From Papaver somniferum (taxonomy: Eukaryota; Streptophyta; Magnoliopsida; Ranunculales; Papaveraceae), in assembly GCF_003573695.1 (NCBI RefSeq), contig NC_039359.1, forward strand, positions 88,888,566-88,952,565: a stretch of 64,000 bases of DNA. Reading direction: 5' to 3'. The notes under the pieces are model-generated. The model was not told the DNA's origin and ran no database searches. It worked only from the letters and a program-made list of their open reading frames with translations. Positions 23,592-35,415 of the stretch are shown piece by piece. Each line of letters begins with the position of its first letter. Position 1 is the stretch's first letter. The translations under genes and the position numbers were made by a program.

Positions 23592-26131
23592 TGAAAAAAC
23601 GGGGGTCTAACAACCACCCCCTATATTTCGCTTAGCAATCTGTATGGACTAACTCCAATATACTTTCAAGAGAATAAACTAGACAGCCAGACTCAATCTT
23701 AAGAAAAGTATATCAAGGAGTTATATCACTATTTCTCAATTCAATCCGCAATCAAACAAATAGGAATTTTTCGAGCCCAATTGAATATAAGAAATAACTT
23801 GGACGGTATCAAAAACCAATATCCAAGTGTCAATCAATTTTATCAACAACCAAAGGTTGGATTCACAATTGATTGAACTTATGCACAACCTGTGATATTT
23901 CAATTATATAAACAAATATAATGCGGAAAAGAAATAACACAGACACCAGAAGTTTTGTTAACGAGGAAACCGCAAATGCAGAAAACCCCGGGACCTAGTC
24001 CAGATTTGAACACCACACTGTATTAAGCCTCTACAGATACAAGCCTACTCCAAGTTAACTTCGGACTGGAATGTGATTGAGACCTCACCAATATCACACT
24101 GATCAAGGTACAGTCGCGTTCCTTACGCCTCTAGAACCACGCCGGTTTCTGCGCACTTGATTTCCTTAGCTGATCTCACCCACAACTAATAGTTACTATG
24201 ACCCAAAGTCGAAGACTTGATAAACCAATCTGTCTCACACAGAAAAATCTATTGAATAGATAAATCTGTCTCCCACAGATATACCTATGAGTTTTGTTTC
24301 ATATTTTGATAAATCAAGGTGAACAGGAACCAATTGATATACCAGACTTATATTCACCGAAGAACAACCTAGAAATATCAATCACCTCACAATAATCTTA
24401 ATCGTATGGTAGCGAAACAAGATATTGTGGAATGACAAACGATGAGGCGAAGATGTTTGTGACTACTATTTATCTTGTCTATCTTAGAATCAATCTCGAG
24501 AAAATCTTAGAGAAGATAGTACTCAATACGATATAATAGGGCAAGATCAGAACACGCACTACAGAGAAAATACTTGGGTCTGGCTTCACAATCCCAATGA
24601 AGTCTTCAAGTCGTTAACCTACAGGGTTTCGTGAAAAACCTAAGGTTAAAGGAGAATCGACTCTAGTCGCAACTACTATCACACAGAAGGTGTGGGGATT
24701 AGGTTTCCCAGTTGCTATAGTACCCCCTTATATAGTCTTAAAATCAGGGTTTGTTGTCAATGCTACCTTGGTAATTAACAAAGCATTCAATATTCACCGT
24801 TAGATGAAAACCTGATTAGACTCAAGCTAATGTCTTTCAATCGTTAGATCGAAATTATCTTGTTACACACACATGAAAAGTGACTTCAATTAGATATGAG
24901 TAACCGTGCCTAAACGTGTGCACATTTTTTGGCTCAACAATAGTTAACCGAAGTTAGCCATATGAACACTTTCATATCAACCATATTCATCTTAAACATA
25001 ACTAGTTCAAATGACTTAAATGAACTAGTTTTGTAGTTGTTCAATGATTTATATTCTCATAGAAGTATACAAGACACAATTGAAGCAAAATCAATTTTGA
25101 TTCACTCAAATCAATTCATGAACATTATAGACACGGTTTTCAAAAGATAGCATTCCTCATTATATAAATGTATTAGTTCATGAAGAAACCGATTTTAGAA
25201 CATAACCCACTCAAGTATGCAGACGGGTACGCATACCTAAGTAGCCGGACTTGGACTGTGTTCGCCAGTATGCAAACAGGTACGCATATTGTCGTACACT
25301 TCCAAACTTCAGTTCAATTCCGTATGCGTACAGGTACGCATACTATAGTACCCGGACTTCAACTAACTTCGCCAGTACGCGTACAGGTACGCATACTTTA
25401 GCTCCTGAAATTTACTTGACCTCGCCAGTACGCATACGGGTATGCGTACCGTATTCCTTTCTTGGATCAACACATATGCAAGTATGCATATTGTGCACAT
25501 AATCTAATCATGGTTAAGAGTTCTTAACTCTCATTTCAATCATTGAAACATTCTTGGAAGACGACAATAGCTGTCTCACACAAACTATTAGATTCAAAGC
25601 AATTTTCAAGTGATCGAATGATCATTACGAAACATTCCGAGTCTAAATCAAATGACTGCCTCACATAAATCATGTTAGATGTTACCCGACGATTTTCATA
25701 TGATCATCTTTTGACTTTCGTCAAGAATATAAGATGAACTTGGTTAAAGCAAAAGCTTACCAACACATATTTCAAGAAATATGTAAACGAACTAAACTGA
25801 GCTCGAAATATCAAATGTGTATAATTGAAGTCTATATAGCTGTACGACTTTTGCCTCAAATAGGAAATAGATTAGATAGACTCTTGAGTGATAGATGAAT
25901 TCAAGTCTCCACATATCTTTTATTGATGAAGTTCCACAATCTCCCCTTAGTAGTTCTCCGTCTTCAGTTGATGAACGTCGTGAAGTCTAGTGCTCAACTA
26001 CACTTTCTATTTTAATCCGAGACTTAGCTATAAGTAGACTAGAAATCAAGACTTATAGTTTTGACAACTAAACTTGACAAAAAAGCTTGAGATATCAACA
26101 CTTGCGAGTTCGACCGAGCAGTGCTCTAACA
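23592..26131 (-). repeat. E3 3' LTR (2540 bp)
   Basis: On the plus strand it opens TGAAAAAACGGGGG and closes CTCTAACA. A TATA-like TATATAAG reads on the minus strand at 24727-24734. U3 holds an array of GTACGCATAC words at 25216-25465 that parallels the hairpin array of the related solo LTR. Confidence 0.92.
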
Positions 26132-26146
26132 ATCTCCCCCGTTGTC
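26132..26146 (-). other. E3 polypurine tract
   Basis: On the minus strand GACAACGGGGGAGAT directly precedes the 3' LTR start TGTTAGAGC. Further GGGGGAG-like motifs lie in the 700 bp before it. Confidence 0.7.
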
Positions 26147-27477
26147 AATTTATTGACAAAACTATCAATACACATGGAATACAAAATAGATAAACTTTGT
26201 AGCTCTCAATCCAAATGCTTGATTTCCTTGGTTCTTAAACATCACTCGAAATCTTCGTCACTTCAAAGTACTCCAGTGATCCTGAACGTGTTCAACTCAG
26301 CATCATAGTTGTTGAAGATTTGTAGATATAACAATAATTAAAACGGTTGCTCTCGATCATTTTTATACAGTGTCATAGTATCATTACACAATATCAAAGT
26401 CCAATTGCATCATAACTTTGACAACAATACTATAATGATATGTATCACTCCCCCTTAGTCAATACTTCATCTCACATAAAAACCACTCCCCCTTACATAA
26501 TGATCTGTAAACCATATGTATTTGTAGTGTGAACTACACATTAATTCCTCCCCTTTTTGTCAATAAAAATTGGCAAAGGTACGAAAACTAGTGGGATCCC
26601 AATAAAATTTACATAGAGATACTTCATGACCAAAACAGTACATATCAACTTTGTTTCGATGATTTTACACAGTCGAAACTAGTGTATTCATCAAAGAGTT
26701 TATAAAGATACAAGAAAACTCCTACCATATTCCACAGTCGCACTCCCCACAAAGATTTGGCAATTAAGCACAAGTTCAAATAAGAACTCTCCCCCATAAA
26801 ATGTCATTCCCGAAAGAACACCAAGAGCGACCTTGCTTTTACAAGAAAAGAAGGATTTCTTTGGACATCACATGAAACATGAATTTGTATCCAAAATACT
26901 CAATTAAATTAACCACAAGAGAACCCATGATTAATTTAATCGAAGATGCTCAACATGAGAGAACTTATGGAGCCACACAGTACTTACACAAAGATGTGGA
27001 TCAGGGAAAAACCAATACTGCGAAATATTCATTCTACTTTCATCAATATTTGCATAAAGACATATAATAGACTTAATCTTTGCAGATAAAAGTTCATCCT
27101 ATCTTCATCAATATTTGCCTAATGACATAATAGGCTTAACTTTTGTTGTCAAAAGTTCATTCTATCTTTTATCAATAAAGACATATGATATATTTAACTT
27201 TTGAGCAAATATGGGACAATCATAGTTCACGGACACAAACACACATATCCCGTAACAAGTTACAATATATGAAACCATAAAGATTAATACTGCAAAATCA
27301 TCTTCCAAATAAACTTTAGAATTTAAATAAATAAATCTAAAAATATTGCAGATGAAAATCGTTGGCAATAGCTATGTGTACTCACAATAATTGCTATTCC
27401 AAACCCTAGTTATCCTTCTTAAACCACAAAAATAAATTCTCATAAAAAGTTTCCTAGACATTAAGGCCTCTAAAAAA

Positions 27478-27771
27478 TTATTTATCGTTCCCGAACTCCT
27501 TGTCGTCAACAACCATTGGAACATAAGGTTCATGAAGAAAAGAGTCAATTCCAACAAACCTTCTAAACTGATACTGAAGCAAGGCCTTCTGAATTTCGAG
27601 AGTCCTCAAAACAATATCCTTTATTTGCTGAATCTCCTTTCTTGTTTCAATCAACTCTTCAAAAACACCAGAAAATTTCTGAAGATTTGAAGGAACAACT
27701 CTTGGTTTCCTCACATTCCTTCTTTTTCTTTTTAAAGTCGATGGAACATGAGATTTATGTTTTTCCTTCAT
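27478..27771 (-). CDS. Small 3' ORF of E3, unknown
   Basis: This frame encodes 97 aa starting MKEKHKSHVPSTLKRKRR. The first 30 residues are strongly basic and could act as a nuclear or nucleic-acid-binding tail. The middle (FEELIETRKEIQQIKDIVLR) has the heptad-like pattern of a coiled coil. I do not recognise a family. In SIRE-type copia elements an extra ORF can follow pol, and this ORF sits between the gag remnant and the polypurine tract, so it may be what is left of one. It could also be the chance survival of a frame. Confidence 0.35.
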   Translation of the reverse strand: MKEKHKSHVPSTLKRKRRNVRKPRVVPSNLQKFSGVFEELIETRKEIQQIKDIVLRTLEIQKALLQYQFRRFVGIDSFLHEPYVPMVVDDKEFGNDK

Positions 27772-28414
27772 GATTTATGGATTAACAATTATATTAACAT
27801 CTTTTCCATCAGAAGACATAATGCTTGGATTCTCCATACAAGTATGAGATTGTGGGAGGAATTCACAAATAAGACTCAACAATCAATCTTGTGATAAAAA
27901 GAGTTTTTCTGATAAGGAAAAAGGAACGTAGGGTTACGAAACCTTTATACACTAAAAGGATTCACGAACGCACAACTCTAAACCCCAAAGAAGGAAGAAT
28001 TGTCGATTTTAACCCTCTTTTATTGATCAAACAGGGAAAGCCCTTTCAATATAAATTAGATATGAAAAGATGGAAGAATTCCAATTCGGTGAAAACAAGA
28101 TCAAAAAGAAAAACAAATCAAAAGAAGTTTTTTTTTTCTCTTTTCCTAAAGCCTGAAGTGTGAAAATTCTTGTCTCTTTTGAACCAGGCACATGAGACAA
28201 GATACACAACCAACACATTTAAGTTGTGCTGGGGTGAACAATAATCTGTCCACCATAACCTTCTTGAACGGAATTCTTATAACCATGTTTCTCAGACTGT
28301 TTAGACCGTATTCTTTTCTCTAGCGGTCTAATTTTTCTTTGGAAATTAACTTCTTCGGGGAAGAGATGAGATTGCATACCTCAGACGACTTCTGAACAAG
28401 TTTGGGCTTGTTTG

Positions 28415-29721
28415 CTAATCGATTTGCTCTTCGTTGAAGTTTTTGACATATCTTATCTTATGTTTGTACCTGAAACATTTGGAGAGTTCATGACCCTTGA
28501 GAGTACAATAAAAACATGTCAATGTGGAGGATGATTCACACGTTATAGCTGTGCAGGATGCAAGACAAACGGTAGAACCTGAAAAATGAGAAATAGAATT
28601 TCCAGTATATAAAGAGAAATCCATTTTATCCTCCAAAGTGTTGAAGTCTCTCCCGGAAGAATATCGATATTTATGTACGTATTGCTACAATTATCAAAAT
28701 CAACATTTTCACAGAAGAATGCAACACTTGATTTTTCTTCCTCATTAGAGTCATAGTGATTAGACATTTCATCAAGAGTTACAGCAAGACTTTTGTTTCC
28801 AGTGTATTTTCTACGATTTGGACATTCATTTGCAAAATGACTAAAACCTTTACACTTGAAACACTGTGGCATATCCTCGTCATCAGTAGCGTCAGTATCC
28901 CTGTTTTTAGGAGGAACATGATTATGAGGTTTAATTTATGACTTAGGTTTATCTCTAGCGAACCGTTTACTCCTCTTCAAAAAAAGATATCTAAACCGTC
29001 TTGTAATCAAAGAGACCGACTTGTCAAGATATTCATCTGATGAATCAGTCTCAGAAATATCATCTTCAGAGATGCCAACACTTTTACTTTTATCAAGTAA
29101 TTTAGTGTTCTTTTGTTCTTTGAAAGCAATATCCTTTCAAGACTTGGATACATGCTCATGATCAAAGATCTTTAACTTCCCAACGAGAGTATTTCTGCAA
29201 AGCGTATCAAGGTTATTTCCTTCAATGATGGCATGTTTCTTAGAATCGTATCTAGATGGCAATGATTTAAGAATTTTCATCACAATGTCCTTTTCAGGAA
29301 TAGTCTTACCCAAAAGCAAAAGATGGATTAACAATTTAGACACTTTGTGATTAAACTCTTCAAATGAATATTCATCTGCCATACGAAGGTCTTCCCAATC
29401 AGAATTTAGGTTTTGAAACCTAACTTCTTTTTGACAGGTATTCCCTTCAAATACGGTTTCTAAGATATCCCACGCATCTTTAGACCGAGTGCACGTAGTC
29501 ACATGGTGTTGAAGATCTGGGATAATGGAATGGATGATTGTATTCAATCCGTCAGAATTTTTATTTGCAACAAGAATCTCGACAACATCAAAATCACCAA
29601 TATCCTTTGGAGCAGTTACATCGCTTTCTGTAAAAATTGGAGGATTACAACCATTAACAACATAAACCCATGATTGAAAGTCACGCCTTGAAGAAAGGCA
29701 TGCATAGTAATTTTCCACCAT
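28415..29721 (-). pseudogene. E3 gag, broken, with two CCHC zinc knuckles
   Basis: The frame starts MVENYYACLSSRRDFQSWVY at 29721, in the manner of copia Gag proteins. It includes the Gag helix-rich part with KDAWDILETVFEGN and FNHKVSKLLI (UBN2/retrotransposon gag type). A TGA follows near 29136, and the same frame resumes through an acidic linker with a second stop (TAA near 28938). A first knuckle follows, CFKCKGFSHFANEC (CX2CX4HX4C, within 28543-28872). After a frameshift comes a second, CFYCTLKGHELSKC (within 28415-28636). Gag packages RNA and builds the particle. At least two stops and one frameshift break it. Nothing of protease or pol follows before the 3' ORF. Confidence 0.8.
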
Positions 29722-29830
29722 AAGTAATTCGAGTCATCGAAGACTAGCGGTACGTTTATAGAGATAGCACTTCTGTCCATAGAGTCGGATCGCTACAAAC
29801 ACAGATTTATAAGGTCTTAAACGTGTTTGC

Positions 29831-29845
29831 CTGCTCTGGTACCAA
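29831..29845 (-). other. E3 primer binding site
   Basis: On the minus strand TTGGTACCAGAGCAG lies one base after the 5' LTR end. It matches the initiator tRNA-Met type TGGTATCAGAGC used by copia elements, with one difference. Confidence 0.8.
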
Positions 29846-29846
29846 T

Positions 29847-32322
29847 TGAAAAAACGGGGGTCTAAGAACCACACCCAATATTTCGCTTAGAAATCTATAT
29901 GGACTAACTCCAATATACTTTCAAGAGAATCAACTACACAGTCAGACAAGAAATGTATATCAAGGAGTTATATCTTTATTTCTCAATTCAATCCGCAATC
30001 AAACAAATAGGAATTTGCGATCCCGATTGAATATACGAAATAACTTGGATGGTATCAAAAACCAATATCCAAGTGTCAATCAATTTAATCAACAACCAAA
30101 GGTTATATTCACAATTGATTGAACTTACGGACAACCTGTGATATTTCAATTATATAAACAAATATAATGCGGAAAAGAAATAACACAGACACCAGAAGTT
30201 TTGTTAACGAGGAAACCGAAAATAAAGAAAAACCCCGAGAGCTAGTCCAGATTTGAACACCACACTGTATTAAGCCTCTACAGATACTAGCCTACTCCAA
30301 GTTAACTTCGGACTGGAATGTGATTGAGACCTAACCAATATCACAGTGATCAAGGTACAGTCGCGTTCCTTACACCTCTAGAACCACGCCGGTTTCTGCC
30401 CACTTGATTTCCTTAGCTGATCTCACCCACAACTAATAGTTACTACGACCCAAAGTCGAAGACTTGATAAACCAATCTGTCTCACACAGAAAAATCTATT
30501 GAATAGATAAATCTGTCTCCCACAGATATACCTATGCGTTTTGTTTCATATTTTGATAAATCAAGGTGAACAGTAACCAATTGATATACCAGACTTATAT
30601 TCCCCGAAGAATAACCTAGAAATATCAATCACCTCACGGTAATCTTAATCGTATGGTAGCGAAACAAGATATTGTGGAATGACAAACGATGAGGCGAATA
30701 TGTTTGTGACTACTATTTATCTTGCCTATCTTAGAATCAATCTTGAGAAAATCTTAGAGAAGATAGTACTCAATACGATATAATAGAGCAAGATCAGAAC
30801 ATGCAACTACAGAGAAAATAGTTGGGTCTAGCTTTACAATCCCAATGAAGTCCTCAAGTCGTTAACCTACAGGGTTTCGTGAAAAACTTAAGGTTAAAAG
30901 AGAATCGACTCTAGTTGCAACTAATATCACACAAGAGGTGTGGGGATTAGGTTTCCCAGTTGCTAGAGATCTCCCTTATATAGTCTTCAAATCAGGCTTT
31001 GCAATCAATGCTACCTTGGTAACAAAACATTCAATATTCACCGTTAGATGAAAACCTGATTAGACTCAAGCTAATATCTTTCAACCGTTAGATCGAACTT
31101 AGCTTGTTACACACAAATGAAAAGTGACTTCATTTAGATATGAGTAACCGTACCTAAACATGTGCACCTTTGTTGGCTCAACAATATTTAACCGAAGTTA
31201 GCCATATGAACACTTTTATATTAACCATATTCATCTTAACCATAACTAGTTCAAATGACTCAAATGAAACTAGTTTCGGAGTTTTTCAATTATTTATATT
31301 CTCATAGAAGTATACAAGACATAATTGAAGCAAAATAGATTTTGATTCACTCGAATCAATTCATGAACATTATATCCACGATTTGCAAAAGATTGCATTC
31401 CTTATTATATAAATGTATTAGTTCATTAAGAAACCGATTTTAGAACATAACCCACTCAAGTATGCAAACGGGTGCGCACACTATCGTACACTTCCAAATT
31501 TCAGTTGAATTCTATATGCGTATAGGTACGCATACTGTAGTAACCGGACTTCAACTGACTTCGCCAATACGCTACATGTACGCATACTTTATCTCCCGGA
31601 CTTTACCTGACCTTGCCAGTATGCATACAGGTATGCATACCGTATTCCGGTCTTGGATCAACAGATATGCAAGTACGCACACTGTGCACACAGTACAATC
31701 ATGGTTAAGTGTTCTTAACTCCCATTTCAATCATTGAAACATTGTTGGAAGACGACAATAGCTGTCTCACAAAAACTATTAACTTCAAAGCAATTTTCAA
31801 GTGATCGAATGATCAATACGAAATATTCCGAGTCCAAATCAAATGATTGTCTCACACAAATCATGTAAGATGTTACCCGCTGATTTTCACATGATCATCT
31901 TTTGACTTTCATCAAGAATATAAGATGAACTTGGTTAAATCGAAAGCTTACCAACACATATTTCAAGAAATATGTAAGCGAGTTAAAATCAACTCGAAAT
32001 ATCAAATGTGTATAATTGAATTCTATATAGATATACAACTTTTGTCTCAAATAAGAGATATAGTAGATAGACTTTTGAGTGATAGATGAGTTCAAGTCTC
32101 CACATACCTTTTGTTGATGAAGTTCCACAAGCTCCCCTTAGTAGTTCTTCGTCTTCAATTGATGAACATCGTGAAGTCTAATGCTCAACTACACTTTTTA
32201 TCCTAATCCGAGACGTAGCTATAAGTAGACTAGAAATCAAGACTTATAGTTTTGACAACTAAACTTGACAAACAAGATTGAGATAACAATGTATGCGAGT
32301 TCGACCGAGCAGTGCTCTAACA
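29847..32322 (-). repeat. E3 5' LTR (2476 bp)
   Basis: Collinear with 23592-26131 but with scattered substitutions and small deletions, clearly more diverged than the E2 pair. The minus-strand TATATAAG is at plus 30975-30982. The U3 word array lies at 31459-31685. Confidence 0.9.
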
Positions 32323-32327
32323 ATATG

Positions 32328-33450
32328 TCATGCCAGAAATCGTTCCGTACTATTTATCTTGATATCCGGTTTATTTTATAAAATTGATTTAGCCTTTCCC
32401 TCTCATAGTCTCTTTCTCCGATGGATGTTCACATCCACCTGAATGTCTCTTTCGTTGAGGGATGTTTATAACCACATGAACTAATATTTTAGCATTAGAA
32501 CTCGTCTCTTCCTACACCAATTCCCTCCATAAAGTCTTTCCCTCTAGTATCTTCTCTATATCCACTTTACCAAGAGACTTTGTTGGTGTTTTTCAAATTT
32601 GCAATGCCTAACTCCAACCACGCACCCAACCCCCTTCTGCACACACACACACCACCCCACACCACCACCATATTTGACATAGTTTAGGCCATGATATCCA
32701 ACATATTTTCAACTTGTTTTTTTTGTTACCCGTAGGGATTTTCTCAATATTTTCATTATCATCTTCTCAACATAAGCGGCTAGAGTTAATAAAGACACAT
32801 AATATATTAGCAAGATATATAATGGGGTTTTAATGAGATTTATTCTCTCAACCTTTGAACGATACTTCGTGTTCCATTGTGTGGATATCCTTTCTATAAT
32901 TGTGTCCCTATAGATGCTGATTTTTGTAATGGAAGGCAAAATGGTCATTTTAGGAACCGGCTCAAATTTCATCGTACAACTTAGCTCACAATCCCAACCC
33001 AAGATCTCAGCCTAATGAGCGAGACCTCACTCAAATTATGAGAAAGCCTCTGCTCAACCATATGAGCAAGGCTTCGCTGGACTCATGAGAGATACTCCGC
33101 TTAGCCTCATAATAGAAATGATGCTCACAGCACGAATAAGCCTCAACTTTCTACCTCTCGATTCTATCTATAAAAACAATACTTAGATCTCGGCATTTTG
33201 AGACTCAATCCTTAGACTCTGCGCCTATAGATACGGTTCATAGTACATCCATGAGAGATATAATATTGGTCATGTCTACTCATTGTTATCATGAAGCATC
33301 CATGGTGATTCCATGAGCATGAGCGAGAGTTAAGTATATAGTAAGCACGACCCACACCTCATCATAACGACATGAATCAAGCCTCAGGGCCTCATGAATG
33401 ATACTTAGTATATCCACGAGAAACATTGTAATTTATACCCTCGAGCCTCA
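32328..33450. other. Degraded spacer; no gene supported
   Basis: This holds a CA-rich microsatellite (32641-32670) and a stretch with recurring CCTCATGA/GAGCAAGGC words (33000-33450) that looks like decayed repeat DNA. No frame of interest was seen. It is continuous with 22819-23586 across the E3 insertion. Confidence 0.4.
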
Positions 33451-35415
33451 TTTGGGCTTATAGGTCCTCCCTTAACATCGTCCGCGTTCATGAACCATGA
33501 AAAACCACCTATCATGTGTTGGCTACATCCATTATCGAGAAAACCACTGAAAGGGCGATGTGGATATTAGGGAAAAAGCTTCCAGACTGACATTACTTTT
33601 CTTTGGATTATGATATCTTGTCAGTACTTTTGTAAGTCTTTCAATATCGGACAAAAGTTTTTCAGCTTTTTTGACTTATGTAGATAGAGCTTACATGTAC
33701 ATTGGTAATGATTACAAAAATCATAAAACATAAAGGAACCAACATAAGTGGTTCATCATCAGGTTTTTTCGATGAAATCTGAATCAAATCAAGTTTAACA
33801 AAGCCAAGGCCTCTTTTATCTCATGATCTTCGGTAACTATTTAAACAATAATCAAGAGATGGATCCTCCGAGGAGTTAGATGTTCTTTTTTATATTCCAA
33901 ATCCTCTAAAACTTTTTCCAAGGTAGTCTTTGATTCAGCTAACATGGGAAAAATATCCTTGTTAATGCGGATTTTATCATCCAATTATTTTTGAAGAACA
34001 ACTTTTCTTTCAGATCCTTCTCGAAGATCGGAATTCTTGATATAAAGTTCACATTGAGGTCCATCAATTTCCTTAACAAAAGTTGTTTCTCATGACAAAG
34101 ATTATCAATAACTTTATTCAAATCATTAACGATGTTTTATAGAACACACTCGGAATATGTAAATTGACCTCTCCTATCAAAGCAAGAGATCGTCATGTCG
34201 GTTATGATCCCGTTAGTACACGAACCTACTCTGATACCAATTGAAAAGCAGAGGGTACCAAGTACACCACCATCTTTTTCTTTTTGATAGAAGTATGAAC
34301 CTATATAGTACTTTTAAAAATTAAAGATGCGGAAAAGTAACACACAAGAATTTTGTTAACGGGGAAACCACAATAGCATAAAATCCCCAAAATGTATTAA
34401 GCCGCTACAAATACTAGCATCAGACTTCGGAATGTAATTTAGTTTAGACCGTATCCACCCTCCAAGCGATTCAGTTACAGTCACGCTCCTTAGGTCTCTT
34501 GAACCTCGCAAGGCTCTATGATTCCCTTAGTTGATGTCCTTTAAAACCTAAGAGTTTCTTCAACCTAAGTAAAGATTTTTGATATCAATCTACCTCTAAC
34601 GGATAAGGCTATTTTATTTATCTTTAGATCAAAGATCAAGGCTTGGAAATCTATTTGTAATAGACAAAGCTAGCAAACCTCACAAATCCAGTACACTTAT
34701 ACTCAGTTAGCTGAGAAGCCTGGATTCTTAACCACCTTTAAAGAACAATCATGAAGTAATCAATTAAGAATAGTTTTCAAATATCTATCTTGAGGAATTG
34801 CAAAGTATGAAACCTAAAGAACTTTGTGATTTCTATATATCTTGCCTGAAAGAAGTTACAAGAACCTCAATAACAGAAAAGCAAGATCAGGATACACAAA
34901 TTATCAAGGTAAAGATAGTCGGACCTGGCTTCATGAATCCCCAAGTAAAGTCTTTAAGTCGTAGACCTAATTATGTTTCTCAGAGGAAACCTAGGTCAAT
35001 AGATGATAACTATAGCAATCAACTAGGACACAAAGTGTCAGAGATTGAACTTCTCAGTTGAATAAGTTTCTCTATTTATAGATGTTTAAGACTGACGATT
35101 GCTTAGAATTCAAGCTAAGATAACTTGAGATTCAAGAAAATTAACACTTTCTTAGTTTAGTTGAAACTCTAATTAGGGTTTCAAGTAAGCATATGATAAG
35201 TATGTCTTGAAACCACATAGAATAATATACACAGTGGTCTGGGTACGTGAACTGTGTATAATAACAGTTCTTTGGAAAATATATCTTTTGAACTAATAAA
35301 CAATATCATGTTCATTTAAACACTTAAGAATTTAATCTTGATGCACATACACAAAGTGTTTTCGTTACAAAATTAGAGGTTAAGCACTCAAAACGGATTG
35401 TACGAAGATTCTACA
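33450..35415 (-). mobile_element. E5: truncated minus-strand copia element (LTR, primer site, gag/protease remnant)
   Basis: The LTR runs from about 35415 (TGTAGAATCTTCG on the minus strand; boundary less certain) to 34242 (CTGCTTTTCA). It has a minus-strand TATAAATAG at about 35071-35079. A primer site TTGGTATCAGAGTAG follows at 34226-34240. A short gag-like frame (33939-34121) comes next. A protease-type motif, LDNGCSQHMIGG, reads at 33504-33539 and matches the copia DSGCSRHMTG signature apart from the serine. Homology then stops near 33450. Its LTR end resembles that of E4, so the two are probably one family. Confidence 0.65.
34226..34240 (-). other. E5 primer binding site
   Basis: TTGGTATCAGAGTAG on the minus strand, one base from the LTR end. 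It matches the tRNA-Met copia type (TGGTATCAGAG). Confidence 0.75.

Larger units (their letters stand above)
23592..32322 (-). mobile_element. E3: copia-like LTR retrotransposon lacking pol
   Basis: This minus-strand element of 8731 bp is bounded by ATATG target duplications (23587-23591 and 32323-32327). LTR ends are TGTTAGAGCACTGCTCGGTC and CCCCCGTTTTTTCA. The 5' LTR is 29847-32322 and the 3' LTR 23592-26131. A primer site TTGGTACCAGAGCAG follows the 5' LTR and a tract ACAACGGGGGAGAT precedes the 3' LTR. The interior (26132-29846) keeps a gag-like ORF, two CCHC knuckles and a small 3' ORF but no protease, integrase or RT. A large internal deletion or a non-autonomous origin explains this. 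The long LTRs, paired knuckles and repeated GGGGGAG motifs suggest a SIRE/Maximus-type copia lineage (inference). Confidence 0.9.

Noticed and set aside
27891..28163. 90 aa plus-strand Lys-rich frame in E3
   Set aside because: Antisense to the element and AT-driven; no family features.
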